Assembly (NCBI GenBank): GCA_005116835.1
Contig: SWDM01000024.1
Coordinates: forward strand, 124,001 to 188,000
Direction of reading: 5' to 3'
Length of the DNA stretch: 64,000 nt
Source: Nitrospira sp.
Lineage (GTDB): Bacteria > Nitrospirota > Nitrospiria > Nitrospirales > Nitrospiraceae
Positions 45,405 through 53,990 of the stretch are shown here, piece after piece (the first letter of the stretch is position 1; each line of letters opens with the position of its first letter). The notes beneath the pieces were generated by a model that saw only the letters and a program-made list of their open reading frames with translations, had not been told where the DNA came from and did not search any database. A program made the position numbers and the translations under genes.

Positions 45405-45653
45405 ATGAAAGATCCTGCCGTCATCAACATCCATCAGGCCAAAACCCACCTGTCCTCGCTCCTGATGGAGGTGACTAGGGGGAAAGAGGTCATCATCGCC
45501 AAAGCCGGCACCCCCATTGCGAAACTCGTCCCACTGGATCATGGCACACCCCCTCGCAAGCCTGGTTTCCTCAAGGGGAAACTCACTCTTCACGCCAACT
45601 TCAATGCGCCGCTCCCTGAAGCACTCCAACAGGCATTCGAAGACCCAGCATGA
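45405..45653 (+). CDS. Antitoxin, Phd/YefM family
   Basis: 82 aa, ATG at 45405 with GAGAGGAG. 'INIHQAKTHLSSLLMEVTRG' and 'EVIIAKAGTPIAKLVPLDHG' are the Phd/YefM DNA-binding antitoxin signature (VapB partner of PIN toxins). Overlaps the toxin start (ATGA). Confidence 0.92.
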   Translation: MKDPAVINIHQAKTHLSSLLMEVTRGKEVIIAKAGTPIAKLVPLDHGTPPRKPGFLKGKLTLHANFNAPLPEALQQAFEDPA

Positions 45654-46027
45654 GAATTCTGCTCGACACCCAACTCTATCTCTGGTATCTGGGCAATACG
45701 CCAGAGATGACCAAAACACGACGCACGCGCATTGAGCAGGCCGACGAGATCTACATCAGTGCCGCCTCGATCTGGGAAGCCATTATCAAAATTGGGCTCC
45801 GTCGTCTTGAGGCGGCCCCTCTCGATCTGGTCGCCGGGATACAGGGCAGTGGATTTCGAGAACTCCCCGTCACTGCCCAGCATACCCTCGCCTTGCACAC
45901 CCTGCCCAATCATCACCGTGATCCGTTTGACCGACTCCTCATTGCCCAAGCCCTGAGTGAGCCCTTATGCCTCTATACCTCAGATCGACTGCTGCCGCCC
46001 TATTCCTCTACGATTAAACTCATCTGA
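45650..46027 (+). CDS. vapC: PIN-domain ribonuclease toxin (VapC-like)
   Basis: 125 aa. 'RILLDTQLYLWYLGNTPEMT' (first Asp), 'SAASIWEAIIKIGLRRL' (Glu) and 'NHHRDPFDRLLIAQALSEPL' (acidic pair) complete the PIN active site. Forms a toxin-antitoxin pair with the overlapping upstream gene. Confidence 0.93.
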   Translation: MRILLDTQLYLWYLGNTPEMTKTRRTRIEQADEIYISAASIWEAIIKIGLRRLEAAPLDLVAGIQGSGFRELPVTAQHTLALHTLPNHHRDPFDRLLIAQALSEPLCLYTSDRLLPPYSSTIKLI

Positions 46028-46322
46028 TCTCACCACACGATCACACACCATCTCGACAGACGGCGTACCTTCATCGCGCCCAGTCGCGTTCCTGAACGGA
46101 TACTCACTCACCTCCTCCAACACGGATGGGATCGACTCAATCAATCCCGATTCCACCCGCTGCACGCGATACGACGACGAACGACATGCCTCTCACGAAA
46201 GAAAACATATCGATGAAACAGACCCTACGACCAACCCATCGCCCAACCCCAACACACTCGACTCCTTCCTCGCTCACCGAATCCACCATCCACGACCAGA
46301 TACGGGTGCAGGAACACAGATC

Positions 46323-46391
46323 CTCCCTGGCGCCGCAGTCCCTTCGGCGCACACCATTCGCGCGCTCGTCGTATCTATCAAGGAGGCCGCG
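46323..46391 (+). promoter_or_regulatory. Conserved 5' leader hairpin, copy 1
   Basis: CTCCCTGGCGCCGCAGTCCC-TTCGGCGCAC..., with stem GCGCC/GGCGC around a 10-11 nt loop, then AAGGAGG before ATG 46392. The same leader precedes the two paralogous genes (54771-54839 and 58533-58603). Confidence 0.65.
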
Positions 46392-46742
46392 ATGACAAAG
46401 CTGATGCGGGCGCAGATTGGGCGAGGGGTGGGGATCGATACCACGGTGAAATCCGCTCAAGGGATCTGGCGGGCCTTTGCCCCGCAATACGCGATGGTGA
46501 TGGGACATAAAGCCGGCACGGTAAGCGATGCCCAATACATGGCGCACTATGCGCCGATCCTCGATCGCGTGCCGGCCGTCGTGTGGGATACACTCGCCGA
46601 GCGTGAGACCCAATGCTTGCTCTGTTATTGTCGAGACGGCCGATTTTGCCACAGCCATTTGATTATTGAGTATGCCGTACAGCGCTGGCCGGATCGGTTT
46701 CAAGACGGACGAGATCCCGCGCAGCTCCCGAGATGCGTGTAA
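46392..46742 (+). CDS. Cys-rich small protein, paralogue 1 (DUF488-like end)
   Basis: 116 aa. Conserved with two paralogues: 'RAQIGRGVGIDTTVKSAQGI', 'WRAFAP', 'WDTLAERETQCLLCYCRDGR', then 'FCHSHLIIEYAVQRWPDRFQ'. The CYCxxxxFCHxHL motif resembles the C-terminal Cys/His motif of DUF488-type proteins and could bind metal or act redox-wise. Function unknown. Confidence 0.75.
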   Translation: MTKLMRAQIGRGVGIDTTVKSAQGIWRAFAPQYAMVMGHKAGTVSDAQYMAHYAPILDRVPAVVWDTLAERETQCLLCYCRDGRFCHSHLIIEYAVQRWPDRFQDGRDPAQLPRCV

Positions 46743-46769
46743 CGTTCATCAGACCAGGGGATCGTACTC

Positions 46770-46964
46770 ATGGCCACACGGACCGCCCTCACATCCCCGC
46801 GCCTTCGACGTCACGACCTGATCGGATATAGCCTGATACGCATCTTCCGTGATGGCGATGGCACAACCCGAGAACATCTGGTGGGACTCTTCACGACACC
46901 CGGCTCGGCCATTCAGACCATTCATACTAGAGGCGAAGACCTGCATGGCCTGATGTATTCCTAG
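46770..46964 (+). CDS. Small hypothetical protein
   Basis: 64 aa (MATRTALTSPRLRRHDLIGY...). A basic N-terminus and a compact beta-rich body ('REHLVGLFTTPGSAIQTIHT'). ATG is 27 nt after the previous stop; no strong ribosome site. Family not recognised. Confidence 0.45.
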   Translation: MATRTALTSPRLRRHDLIGYSLIRIFRDGDGTTREHLVGLFTTPGSAIQTIHTRGEDLHGLMYS

Positions 46965-47072
46965 AGGATGTCAATTCCAGGCCTCTGATCGAGAGAGACT
47001 GGGCACGCCGTGCGCGCCACATCACCAGGCACGCATTCAGCAGACCCATGCCCCACGACTCAGGAGGACGTC

Positions 47073-48095
47073 ATGCCACGACACCATCAACACGCTCGCG
47101 CCCTCCTCTTCCTCCTGATAGCCAACCTCTCGCTCTGGATCCAGGTGTCCTCTCTTTATGCCGCCTATCCCCACACAGTCGGTCAGACCTGGACTCACTG
47201 CCTCGACACCGCTGCGAAACGCATCCAAATCAATCCCGTCTTATTGCACGCCATTGTTCACACCGAATCGCGGGAACATCCGTGGGCGTTCGGCTGGACC
47301 GATCGGGAGGGCCTTCACCATAGCTGGTACGCCACCTCCCTTCCGCAAGCCAGGGCCATGTTTGCCCATTTATCACGTATCCAAGCTCAATTGCCTTCCG
47401 CACACGCGCATTTCGATGTGGGCCTCACACAACTCAATAGTCGGAATATCACGCGACTGGCACGCCAGTTCGGTCTTCGCCCTGTCGAGGTCTTGGATCC
47501 CTGCGTCAATCTCACCTTCTCTACGCAGATCCTTGAAGAGCAACTCGACCGACATGGGTACACCTGGCAGGCCATCGCAGGGTACAATGGCTCGACCAGC
47601 TATATTCCGCTCGTCTGGACCAATCTCTGTCGCGTCCATCCGTATCCAGATTGTCCAGCAGCCGGTGCGCTGGCCGCTCGCCCGCATCCTCCCGCTCCCA
47701 CCGACCCGCTCCGTCTGACGCGCGCCACGCCGCTCTCCTCCAACACAGAGGACACTGATTCCTCAGCGCTGGGCGACCCCCCGCCCCTCCCGCTCCCTCA
47801 ACCCGGGAAGCCCCTACAAGAGCCCCGATCGCCTTCCTCGATCAGGCACCCCTCATCCGAAACGACAGACCTGCCCTCGCTCCTGGTCAAAAGCCTCGTG
47901 CCATTCTGCATGCTGATTGCCACGATCGTGGTCATTTCCCTCGGCCTGCGCATCATCCTCTGGGCCCTGCGTGGCGTCCGCACCAGTTATCTCCTGCTGA
48001 AGGCCGTCCGAATGTCCTCCCCAGACGTCTCCCCTCGCGACTTCAAGTATACGAACACCCTACGCCACACAGCCTTGCGCGTGCCACGGAACTGA
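47073..48095 (+). CDS. Lytic transglycosylase (SLT) with C-terminal membrane anchor
   Basis: 340 aa, ATG at 47073 after CAGGAGG. Signal peptide (~residues 8-30), SLT domain with 'LLHAIVHTESREHPWAFGWT' (catalytic Glu in HTES), 'FDVGLTQLNSRNITRLARQF' and 'HGYTWQAIAGYNGSTSYIPL'. A Pro-rich linker and a transmembrane helix (~285-305) follow. Resembles VirB1/IcsB-type peptidoglycan hydrolases of conjugation or secretion systems, but no other T4SS genes are in the window. Confidence 0.9.
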   Translation: MPRHHQHARALLFLLIANLSLWIQVSSLYAAYPHTVGQTWTHCLDTAAKRIQINPVLLHAIVHTESREHPWAFGWTDREGLHHSWYATSLPQARAMFAHLSRIQAQLPSAHAHFDVGLTQLNSRNITRLARQFGLRPVEVLDPCVNLTFSTQILEEQLDRHGYTWQAIAGYNGSTSYIPLVWTNLCRVHPYPDCPAAGALAARPHPPAPTDPLRLTRATPLSSNTEDTDSSALGDPPPLPLPQPGKPLQEPRSPSSIRHPSSETTDLPSLLVKSLVPFCMLIATIVVISLGLRIILWALRGVRTSYLLLKAVRMSSPDVSPRDFKYTNTLRHTALRVPRN

Positions 48096-48325
48096 TGGTC
48101 CACACTCAAGAAGAAGACCGATCCAGACCTTCGCCCAACTCCCGACCACTCCACCGCTTCGCGGATCTCTTCAAGCACACGTGTCGGCTGACACGTCCTT
48201 TACAATGTCATCCTACGGGCCGAGTGCAGTATGTCCGTATGCAATTCGAGCAGGCGGCGTTGCCGCACGTTATAGAATCTGTTCACCGAGCGCCACCACG
48301 ATGCATCACTGCGTCCTGCTGGTAG
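48095..48325 (+). CDS. Doubtful 76-aa frame
   Basis: MVHTQEEDRSRPSPNSRPLH... begins within the stop of the transglycosylase gene (TGATGG) but has no ribosome site, family match or convincing composition. Reported because 48096-48445 is otherwise without a gene. Confidence 0.2.
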   Translation: MVHTQEEDRSRPSPNSRPLHRFADLFKHTCRLTRPLQCHPTGRVQYVRMQFEQAALPHVIESVHRAPPRCITASCW

Positions 48326-48445
48326 CCTCTACATCCACGAGCTTGCGAGACCCGTGCGTGTGCACCCCATTCTCGCTCAGCTGCGTCTTGAGACAGCTGA
48401 TTTCTCATGTCTGCTCCACTGGAGCAACAACCAGGAGGTTTTCCT

Positions 48446-48868
48446 ATGTCAGAGTCCAACTCCCCAGCAGCCGCGTCTACCCCCACGGGTTCAAAGCCCA
48501 ATAAGCCGTGGAACGATCGCAATCAGTGTCGGTTCACCGGACGGCTGGGCGGCGATCTGAAGATCAACCAGACGGGTAAGAGTCCCGTAGTGACCGGCAC
48601 GATCTACGTCACCAACGAATACGATTCGAATGGGGAACGGAAGAAAAATGAGGCGCGGGTCGGATTCGTCCTGTACGGAGCCGAGGCCGTCGCCTTCGCG
48701 CAGAAAGCCGGGAAAGGCGATCGTGTGGAGCTCGAAGGCCGGATCCGCGGAAACAGCTGGACGGACAAGACCGAGCAGAAGCGCTACTCGCTGGAGCTGA
48801 TTGCCAATGCCACGAAAGCCGCGGTCTTGGTCAAGTTCGTGCCAAAAGAAATGCGCACCGCCGCGTAG
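48446..48868 (+). CDS. SSB-like OB-fold protein
   Basis: 140 aa, ATG at 48446 (AGGAGG). 'CRFTGRLGGDLKINQTGKSP', 'ARVGFVLYGAEAVAFAQKAG', 'KGDRVELEGRIRGNSWTDKT' follow the SSB OB-fold pattern. It lacks the acidic C-terminal tip of housekeeping SSB. Plasmid and ICE SSBs protect incoming single strands. A second SSB is at 60802. Confidence 0.8.
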   Translation: MSESNSPAAASTPTGSKPNKPWNDRNQCRFTGRLGGDLKINQTGKSPVVTGTIYVTNEYDSNGERKKNEARVGFVLYGAEAVAFAQKAGKGDRVELEGRIRGNSWTDKTEQKRYSLELIANATKAAVLVKFVPKEMRTAA

Positions 48869-49073
48869 CGTGATCGGTGACATCGGAGCCTCGAGCTGGG
48901 CTGGGGAGACCCGCCCGGCTCGACTCCATGCTTGCGCCAACGTGCACACGCTGGCTGCTGGGAACTCATCAGACTCGTCGGCGCGGAGACCCCGCCCTTC
49001 AGGACGGGGAGGAAGCGCCGGTCCTGTTCTCTTGAGTGTGAGCTCGTCCCATTAGGAGGAGTGAGGTGACCCC

Positions 49074-50270
49074 ATGACACGTCGCTGGACCTTCCGCGCC
49101 TATCCCACCGAGACGCAAGCTGAGCATTTAGCCAAAACCTTCGGCTGTTGCCGCCTGGTCTATAACGGGATGCTGGCCGCAAGAACCGCCGCGTTTCAGC
49201 ATGGGGAACGGTTGACCTATGCGGGCACCAGCGCCAAGTTGACCGTGTTGAAGAAGGATCCCGAGTTGGCGTTTCTCAATGACGTCTCCTGTGTGCCACT
49301 CCAACAGTCCCTGCGGCATCTGCAGACCGCGTTCGTGAATTTCTTCGCCACGCGCAGTGCGTATCCCACCTTCAAGAAGAAGAATAAAACACGGGACAGT
49401 GCGGAATATACACGGAATGGGTTTCGATTCAATCGGGCATCCCAGCGACTGACGCTCGCCAAGCTCGGGGTGTTGGAGTTGCAGGTCAGCCGTCGAGTGG
49501 AGGTCGATCCGAGCACCGTCACGGTCACGCGGCATCCCTCGGGCCGCTACTATGTCTCGATGGTGCTGGAGGTGGCGTCTCTGTCCACGAAGCGGGTCAC
49601 GACTGGCTGCGCCATCGGCATCGACTTTGGCCTCAGTCGACTGGCCACCCTCTCGACCGGCGAGACGATCCCGAATCCACGACACTTGACGCAGAAGTCG
49701 GCCTTGCTGGCCCGGGCACAACGTCGGTTGTCCGGGAAACAGCGGGGATCGAACCGGTACCGGGCGCAACACCGCCGTGTGGCCCGCCTGCATGAGCAGA
49801 TCGCCGATGCCCGTCGGGATAGCCTGCACAAGCTCAGTACGTCGCTCGTGCGACGGTTCGATACCATCTTTGTCGAAGATCTCCACCTCCGGGGCCTGGT
49901 CCAAAACCACCACCTGGCCCGTGCGCTCTCGGATGCGTCGATTGGGACGGCCATCAGCATGATCGAAGTCAAGGCCGAGGCGGCCGGCGTGTCGGTCGTG
50001 ACAATCGACCGCTGGTTCCCGAGTAGTAAGCAGTGTTCCGCCTGTGGGTATCTGTTGGACAGACTCTCGTTGAGTGTCCGGCACTGGACGTGTCCACCGT
50101 GCGGAACCACGCATGACCGCGATATCAATGCGGCGCGTAATATCTTGGCGGTCGGACAGACCGTGTCTGCGCGTGGAGGCGGTGTAAGTGCCGTCCGCAC
50201 TTCGGTGCGGAAAGCCGGTCGCCTGCGAAGCGTGAACCACCCTGGGACGAAGCCCGCAACGGCACCTTAG
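49074..50270 (+). CDS. tnpB: TnpB RNA-guided nuclease (OrfB)
   Basis: 398 aa. N-terminal HTH ('RRWTFRAYPTETQAEHLAKT'), then RuvC: Asp184 in 'GCAIGIDFGLSRLATLS', Glu268 in 'TIFVEDLHLRGLV', Asp350 in 'THDRDINAARNILAVGQ', and a zinc finger CSAC...CPPC before the last motif. All catalytic residues are present. TnpB uses an omega RNA from the element's 3' end to cut DNA next to a TAM. GTGA-like spacing: AGGAGG 12 nt before ATG. Confidence 0.95.
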   Translation: MTRRWTFRAYPTETQAEHLAKTFGCCRLVYNGMLAARTAAFQHGERLTYAGTSAKLTVLKKDPELAFLNDVSCVPLQQSLRHLQTAFVNFFATRSAYPTFKKKNKTRDSAEYTRNGFRFNRASQRLTLAKLGVLELQVSRRVEVDPSTVTVTRHPSGRYYVSMVLEVASLSTKRVTTGCAIGIDFGLSRLATLSTGETIPNPRHLTQKSALLARAQRRLSGKQRGSNRYRAQHRRVARLHEQIADARRDSLHKLSTSLVRRFDTIFVEDLHLRGLVQNHHLARALSDASIGTAISMIEVKAEAAGVSVVTIDRWFPSSKQCSACGYLLDRLSLSVRHWTCPPCGTTHDRDINAARNILAVGQTVSARGGGVSAVRTSVRKAGRLRSVNHPGTKPATAP

Positions 50271-50302
50271 GAATCCCCGGCCTGAAGGCCGGGGAGGATG
50301 TC
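50150..50302 (+). ncRNA. Candidate omega RNA of tnpB
   Basis: The 3' end of tnpB and its downstream tail are rich in hairpins: GTCCGCACTTCGGTGCGGA (~50198-50216) and the terminal CCCCGGCCTGAAGGCCGGGG. By analogy with IS605 elements the guide would begin right after 50302 (TCAAAGCAGCCGCTC...). Limits are estimated. 50303-50562 has no gene. Confidence 0.55.
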
Positions 50303-50492
50303 AAAGCAGCCGCTCCTCACTCGTCGTCGATCACCCAGGCCTCATGGCCGGAACTTGAACAGCTCGGGTAAGACCGTGACTAGGAACAATACGCTTCCCT
50401 CTCACGCACGAAGCCTGACAGCAGAAGGCGCAATCCCGATCACAAAAATTCCGATGAGTCCGTCGCACTGATCAGTCAGAACTCCCCCGTGC

Positions 50493-50511
50493 AGGCTCGC
50501 TCCGCTCGCAC
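50493..50511 (+). repeat. 19-bp motif, copy 1
   Basis: AGGCTCGCTCCGCTCGCAC, 51 nt upstream of the start at 50563. Exact copies at 59885-59903 and 62308-62326, also 44-58 nt before start codons. Candidate shared promoter or operator element. Confidence 0.7.
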
Positions 50512-50562
50512 CGCTTGCCTCTGTCACTCTGTTACAGGTACGACACACTCACGGAGGATCGC

Positions 50563-51342
50563 ATGACTATCACCGAAGCCGCCACGCTCGCGCATGCCCA
50601 TGCCCAGGCATTGCTCACGCATGTGGGCACACACGGACTCCAGGGTGTGCTCGGACGCGCTATCAATTATGGGCAGAAAGTGTCCATCACGGCGCCGACC
50701 GGGATCCGCTATCAGGCGATCCTCTATGTCGGCAAATCTGGCCCTCGGCTTGTCGCCGAAGGCCTCGCCTGGCCCGTGGAGCTCTGGCAGACCGTGACCG
50801 CGCACGTCGCGGGGTCTGTCTCCGTTCCACGGCCCACGGCGGCCGCCCTCGCCATCATCGCCCAAGACCCTGGCAGCACAGTCGTCTACGTCGATGGCTC
50901 GTATGTGGACGTAGACGATCGGCAGACCGTCGGATGGGCCTTCGAAGTCTGGCAAGATGGACAATCCCTCTATCGCAGCGCGGGAAGCTTTGATGCGAGC
51001 CATGCCGATGGCACTCGCAATATCGCCGGTGAATGCTATGCGGTCTTAGCAGCCCTCACATGGTGCGAACGCACACAACTGCGGGCTGTCGAATGCCGGC
51101 ATGATTACATTGGTCTCGCCCACTGGGCGCGTGGAACCTGGCAGGCCAATACCTCTCTCACGCGACACTTTGCGGCCACACTGCGCCGCACCGTCATCCC
51201 TATCACTTGGATACACGTTGAAGCTCATCGTGGGGAGGTCGGGAATAGTCGCGTCGACGTAGCGGCCCGACACGCCGCTACATACCGTGAATCCTTTACG
51301 GACACACCGGCACTTCTTCACGCCACGTTCTTTTCTCGTTAA
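50563..51342 (+). CDS. RNase H-fold protein
   Basis: 259 aa, ATG at 50563 (GGAGG). N-terminal ~100 aa of unknown fold ('NYGQKVSITAPTGIRYQAIL'), then RNase HI: Asp in 'STVVYVDGSYVDVDDRQTVG', Glu in 'NIAGECYAVLAALTWCERT', Asp in 'VECRHDYIGLAHWARG', and Asp in 'GNSRVDVAARHAA' with 'HVEAHRGE' before it. Active-site set complete. Would remove RNA from RNA-DNA hybrids during element replication. Confidence 0.85.
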   Translation: MTITEAATLAHAHAQALLTHVGTHGLQGVLGRAINYGQKVSITAPTGIRYQAILYVGKSGPRLVAEGLAWPVELWQTVTAHVAGSVSVPRPTAAALAIIAQDPGSTVVYVDGSYVDVDDRQTVGWAFEVWQDGQSLYRSAGSFDASHADGTRNIAGECYAVLAALTWCERTQLRAVECRHDYIGLAHWARGTWQANTSLTRHFAATLRRTVIPITWIHVEAHRGEVGNSRVDVAARHAATYRESFTDTPALLHATFFSR

Positions 51343-51359
51343 TCCTCAATTCGGAGGGA

Positions 51360-51548
51360 TCGTATGTCAATGAGACCCTCAAGGCCGGCTTGGCTCGCTG
51401 CCAAACGCTCCGCAAACGGGCTTGCTACCGGATCACACCGGTCTCGCTTGGCGGCGTCAGGCCCGGCATCGATCTCAATAAAGCGCTCGCATTGTTCGAC
51501 CAGATCGAAGGGCGCGAGGCAGCGCACAGCCTTCGGCAAACCCGCTGA
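51360..51548 (+). pseudogene. VapB-type (DUF2191-like) antitoxin, 5' end missing
   Basis: Frame reads SYVNETLKAGLARCQTLRKR then 'YRITPVSLGGVRPGIDLNKA' and 'LALFDQIEG', the C-terminal part of VapB-like antitoxins. No start codon or DNA-binding N-terminus; no toxin partner follows. Confidence 0.5.
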
Positions 51549-51670
51549 TTTGAGTTAGTAGCGCCGCCTTCCCACTGAATCATCCAGTACATTGACGCGT
51601 TCATGGATAATCGGTAACATCTTTTGATGCTGTCGTTTCCGGTCGTCATGTAATAAGGAGGAGCAAGGTC

Positions 51671-51874
51671 ATGAGTGTCGTCAGCGAGCGTTATTTGGTC
51701 GATGAGGCCGGCAACCGGATCGCCGTCGTGATGAACCTCGACGACTATCGCCGGTTATTGGCTGAGGTGGAAGAGCTCGATGCAATTCGGGCCTACGATG
51801 CCGCCAAAGCCTCCGGAGAGAATCCGATTCCGTTTACACAAGCGGTCGCTGAACTCGATCGTCGGCCCGAATGA
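51671..51874 (+). CDS. Antitoxin (RelB/Phd-like)
   Basis: 67 aa, ATG at 51671 (AAGGAGGAGC). 'ERYLVDEAGNRIAVVMNLDD' and 'YRRLLAEVEELDAIRAYDAA' match prevent-host-death/RelB-type antitoxins. Overlaps the toxin start by 4 nt (ATGA). Confidence 0.88.
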   Translation: MSVVSERYLVDEAGNRIAVVMNLDDYRRLLAEVEELDAIRAYDAAKASGENPIPFTQAVAELDRRPE

Positions 51875-52125
51875 GCTATGCCCTCGCGATTTTCCCCAGC
51901 GCTCAGCGAGAGTTAGGAGCCTTACCGTCTGAGGTCTCTCGCCGAGTCCGAGGGGCGATCGCCGATCTTGCGCAAGAGCCGAGGCCATCAGGGTGCCGTA
52001 AGCTGACCGGTCGAGAAGGCTGGCGTCTTCGCGTCGGCGACTACCGCATCCTCTATGATATTGCCGATAGCACACAGACCGTCACCATTGTACATATCGG
52101 CCATCGCCGGGATGTATATCGATAA
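51871..52125 (+). CDS. relE: RelE/ParE-family toxin
   Basis: 84 aa. 'ALAIFPSAQRELGALPSEVS', 'CRKLTGREGWRLRVGDYRIL' and 'VTIVHIGHRRDVYR' are the RelE mRNA interferase signature. Paired with the overlapping antitoxin. Confidence 0.92.
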   Translation: MSYALAIFPSAQRELGALPSEVSRRVRGAIADLAQEPRPSGCRKLTGREGWRLRVGDYRILYDIADSTQTVTIVHIGHRRDVYR

Positions 52126-52189
52126 GTACGCCGGCCGTTTGGAGCAGTCGGGAGCTTATTCTCAGTAAGATGCGCGTCGATGAGAAAGT

Positions 52190-52483
52190 TCATCCGGCAC
52201 GGAGCATGACGTGATCGGATTGGGCAGCGGCAAATTCCAGTACGGCTTGAATATCTTCTTTCTCAAGATACGGGTAGTCTCGCAGAATGTCTTCCGGGGC
52301 GACTCCAGCCGCAAGGAGGTCCAACAGATCCTTGACGAGATTGACGAGACCGCCCGGCTCGATCCGGCCGTACAGTGAACTGGCCGCACCCTTGAGGACT
52401 TCCACTCGTTCTACATTCGCCATGTCGATCGACGGTTGTAATTGGCAGAACCCATCCCGGTAGATCACGTTATTGGTTTCTCT
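52190..52483 (-). pseudogene. Chimeric remnant: TonB-receptor plug fragment fused to DUF433 end
   Basis: The frame reads 'NNVIYRDGFCQLQPSIDMAN', 'VERVEVLKGAASSLYGRIEP', 'GGLVNLV' (plug domain of a TonB-dependent siderophore receptor), then without break 'KDLLDLLAAGVAPEDILRDY' and 'PYLEKEDIQAVLEFAAAQ' (C-terminal half of DUF433 antitoxins). Two unrelated fragments joined in frame by deletion. Confidence 0.6.
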
Positions 52484-52662
52484 TTGGCTTCCTGCCCGCG
52501 TCCTTTGACGTGGGGAATGTAGCCATGTTCTTCGCGGGACTCTCCCACTGTTCGACCTTCCTGTAACTCCCCTATACCACCTCCAGCCATACACGCATCC
52601 AAGGCCTGCTCCGCAGGCACGACTAATCTCTGCCGTCATTGGATTGACCACAGGAGATCCCG

Positions 52663-53091
52663 ATGCTCACACATGTCATGCTCGTCCGCGTGCTGATCCT
52701 GTCGCTCCTCTCCGCATTGATCCCTCACGCCGACGCCAGACCTACGACTATCCCTCTGCCAATTCCACATCTGACGGAAACCACGCTGCTCCAGGTCTCC
52801 CGATCCGTACAGGGAGGCCCATTCAGCGAATCCCTCATGTGCGATCTCGCCACCACTCGTGCGCTCGCGCAGCTTCAGATCCGGATTCAGCGTGATCTCA
52901 TCACGCAACGAATCACATCCGACGAACTCGCCACAGCCGTCCCTCCGAAGACGATCCGAACCTGGGATGCGACACACCACCGGTGTCTGGTCACGGTCCA
53001 GATCGAAATCCCAATCCTCCCACGCCCCACGGTCCAACGCTCAACCCTGGAGGTCACCCGCGGTTTCGTGTTGCACGTCATCCATCAGTAA
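52663..53091 (+). CDS. Secreted protein, related to the one at 61896
   Basis: 142 aa, ATG at 52663 after GGAGATCCCG. Signal peptide (~residues 1-25, ...ALIPHADA), two Cys in the mature part ('SLMCDLATTRALAQLQIRIQ' and 'TTHHRCLVTVQIEIP' type). Shares length, Cys spacing and the IEIP end pattern with the protein at 61896. Periplasmic; function unknown. Confidence 0.65.
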   Translation: MLTHVMLVRVLILSLLSALIPHADARPTTIPLPIPHLTETTLLQVSRSVQGGPFSESLMCDLATTRALAQLQIRIQRDLITQRITSDELATAVPPKTIRTWDATHHRCLVTVQIEIPILPRPTVQRSTLEVTRGFVLHVIHQ

Positions 53092-53156
53092 ACACACACG
53101 GGCTCGCCGTCATCCCTGCCGTCCTGTCGTCACCTATACAGAGAAGGAATCTGCGA

Positions 53157-53323
53157 TGCTCACACTTACCCTCGCCGTCCTGATTCTCACGTTGTTTCTG
53201 GCACTCTTCTTCCCCGCCCTCCTGAGATATCTGCGCGCAGTCAGGCGGTCTGCCGCCCGTACACGCCCTCACTATCTCAATCTCTGTGGCCACACGGCTC
53301 GCCAGAACATCCGACGAGCATAG
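53157..53323 (+). CDS. Small single-span membrane protein
   Basis: 55 aa (MLTLTLAVLILTLFLALFFP...), one N-terminal helix and a very basic tail (RAVRRSAARTRPH). ATG at 53157 has GAAGGAATC. Unknown; type resembles small accessory membrane proteins. 53324-53588 is non-coding. Confidence 0.5.
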
Positions 53324-53588
53324 CAGCTAACTTTGTATTCTCTGAACACCATGTGTCTCGGTATCCCCGTGTCAGTTGAGTTATCGCCATCGACCGAGGC
53401 GACTGCTCTCCGGTGCGCGCGAGGGGATACAGAACGATGAACCCTGATCGCACTATCTGAATGTTCTGGACCACCTCTCCTAAGATCCCGTCACGCGTCG
53501 CGAACGACTTCAGACTCCAGATATTAGCCACTATAGCCAATATAGCCATATTGGTGATACTATGACCACCTAGACAGGGAGGTCCGCA

Positions 53589-53990
53589 ATGTCAAAATTG
53601 ATGTTTAGAAATAGCCGCGGTGAACTAGTCGCTGTTCCGGCCATTGCCGCCACGAAAGCGAAGAACGAGTTTGGCGCGATTCTGGAGCAAGCCAATCATG
53701 GTGGCGCGGTGGCGATTACGCGTCACGATACCCCCAAAGCCGTGTTGCTGTCCTATGAGGAATTCACCTCGTTGGTGAAAGAACGCTCCCACACGCTGGA
53801 CGATCTCAGCGCAGAGTTTGACCCATTATTGGCAAGCATGCAGACACCGACCGCTAGAAAGGGCGTGGACGCCGCGTTCAAGGCCTCGCCGGACGAGCTC
53901 GGCCGGGCTGCCGTCAAGGCCGCACGAAAGAGTCACTCACCCCGACGCACGCGAGCGCGGCGTCGTCTCACACACGGCACGTTGCCGTGA
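53589..53990 (+). CDS. Phd/YefM-type antitoxin with extended basic tail
   Basis: 133 aa, ATG at 53589 (GGGAGG). 'AIAATKAKNEFGAILEQANH' and 'GGAVAITRHDTPKAVLLSYE' are the Phd N-domain; residues ~70-133 are long and basic ('AARKSHSPRRTRARRRLTH'). Overlaps the kinase-type toxin gene (GTGA). Upstream, the repeats TATAGCC (53533-53551) may be an operator. Confidence 0.85.
   Translation: MSKLMFRNSRGELVAVPAIAATKAKNEFGAILEQANHGGAVAITRHDTPKAVLLSYEEFTSLVKERSHTLDDLSAEFDPLLASMQTPTARKGVDAAFKASPDELGRAAVKAARKSHSPRRTRARRRLTHGTLP

Larger units (their letters stand above)
48990..50302 (+). mobile_element. IS200/IS605-type element carrying only tnpB
   Basis: Left hairpin CCCCGCCCTTCAGGACGGGG (48990-49009) and right hairpin CCCCGGCCTGAAGGCCGGGG (50275-50294), each followed by AGGA, flank tnpB. 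There is no tnpA (Y1 transposase), so it is an IS1341-like or domesticated tnpB unit. Confidence 0.85.

Noticed and set aside
45078..45719. 214-aa minus-strand frame over the PIN toxin-antitoxin region
   Set aside because: Antisense to a well-supported Phd/PIN pair and a start-less plus-strand frame.
49128..50240. 370-aa minus-strand frame opposite tnpB
   Set aside because: No ribosome site or recognisable domain; tnpB is unambiguous on the plus strand.
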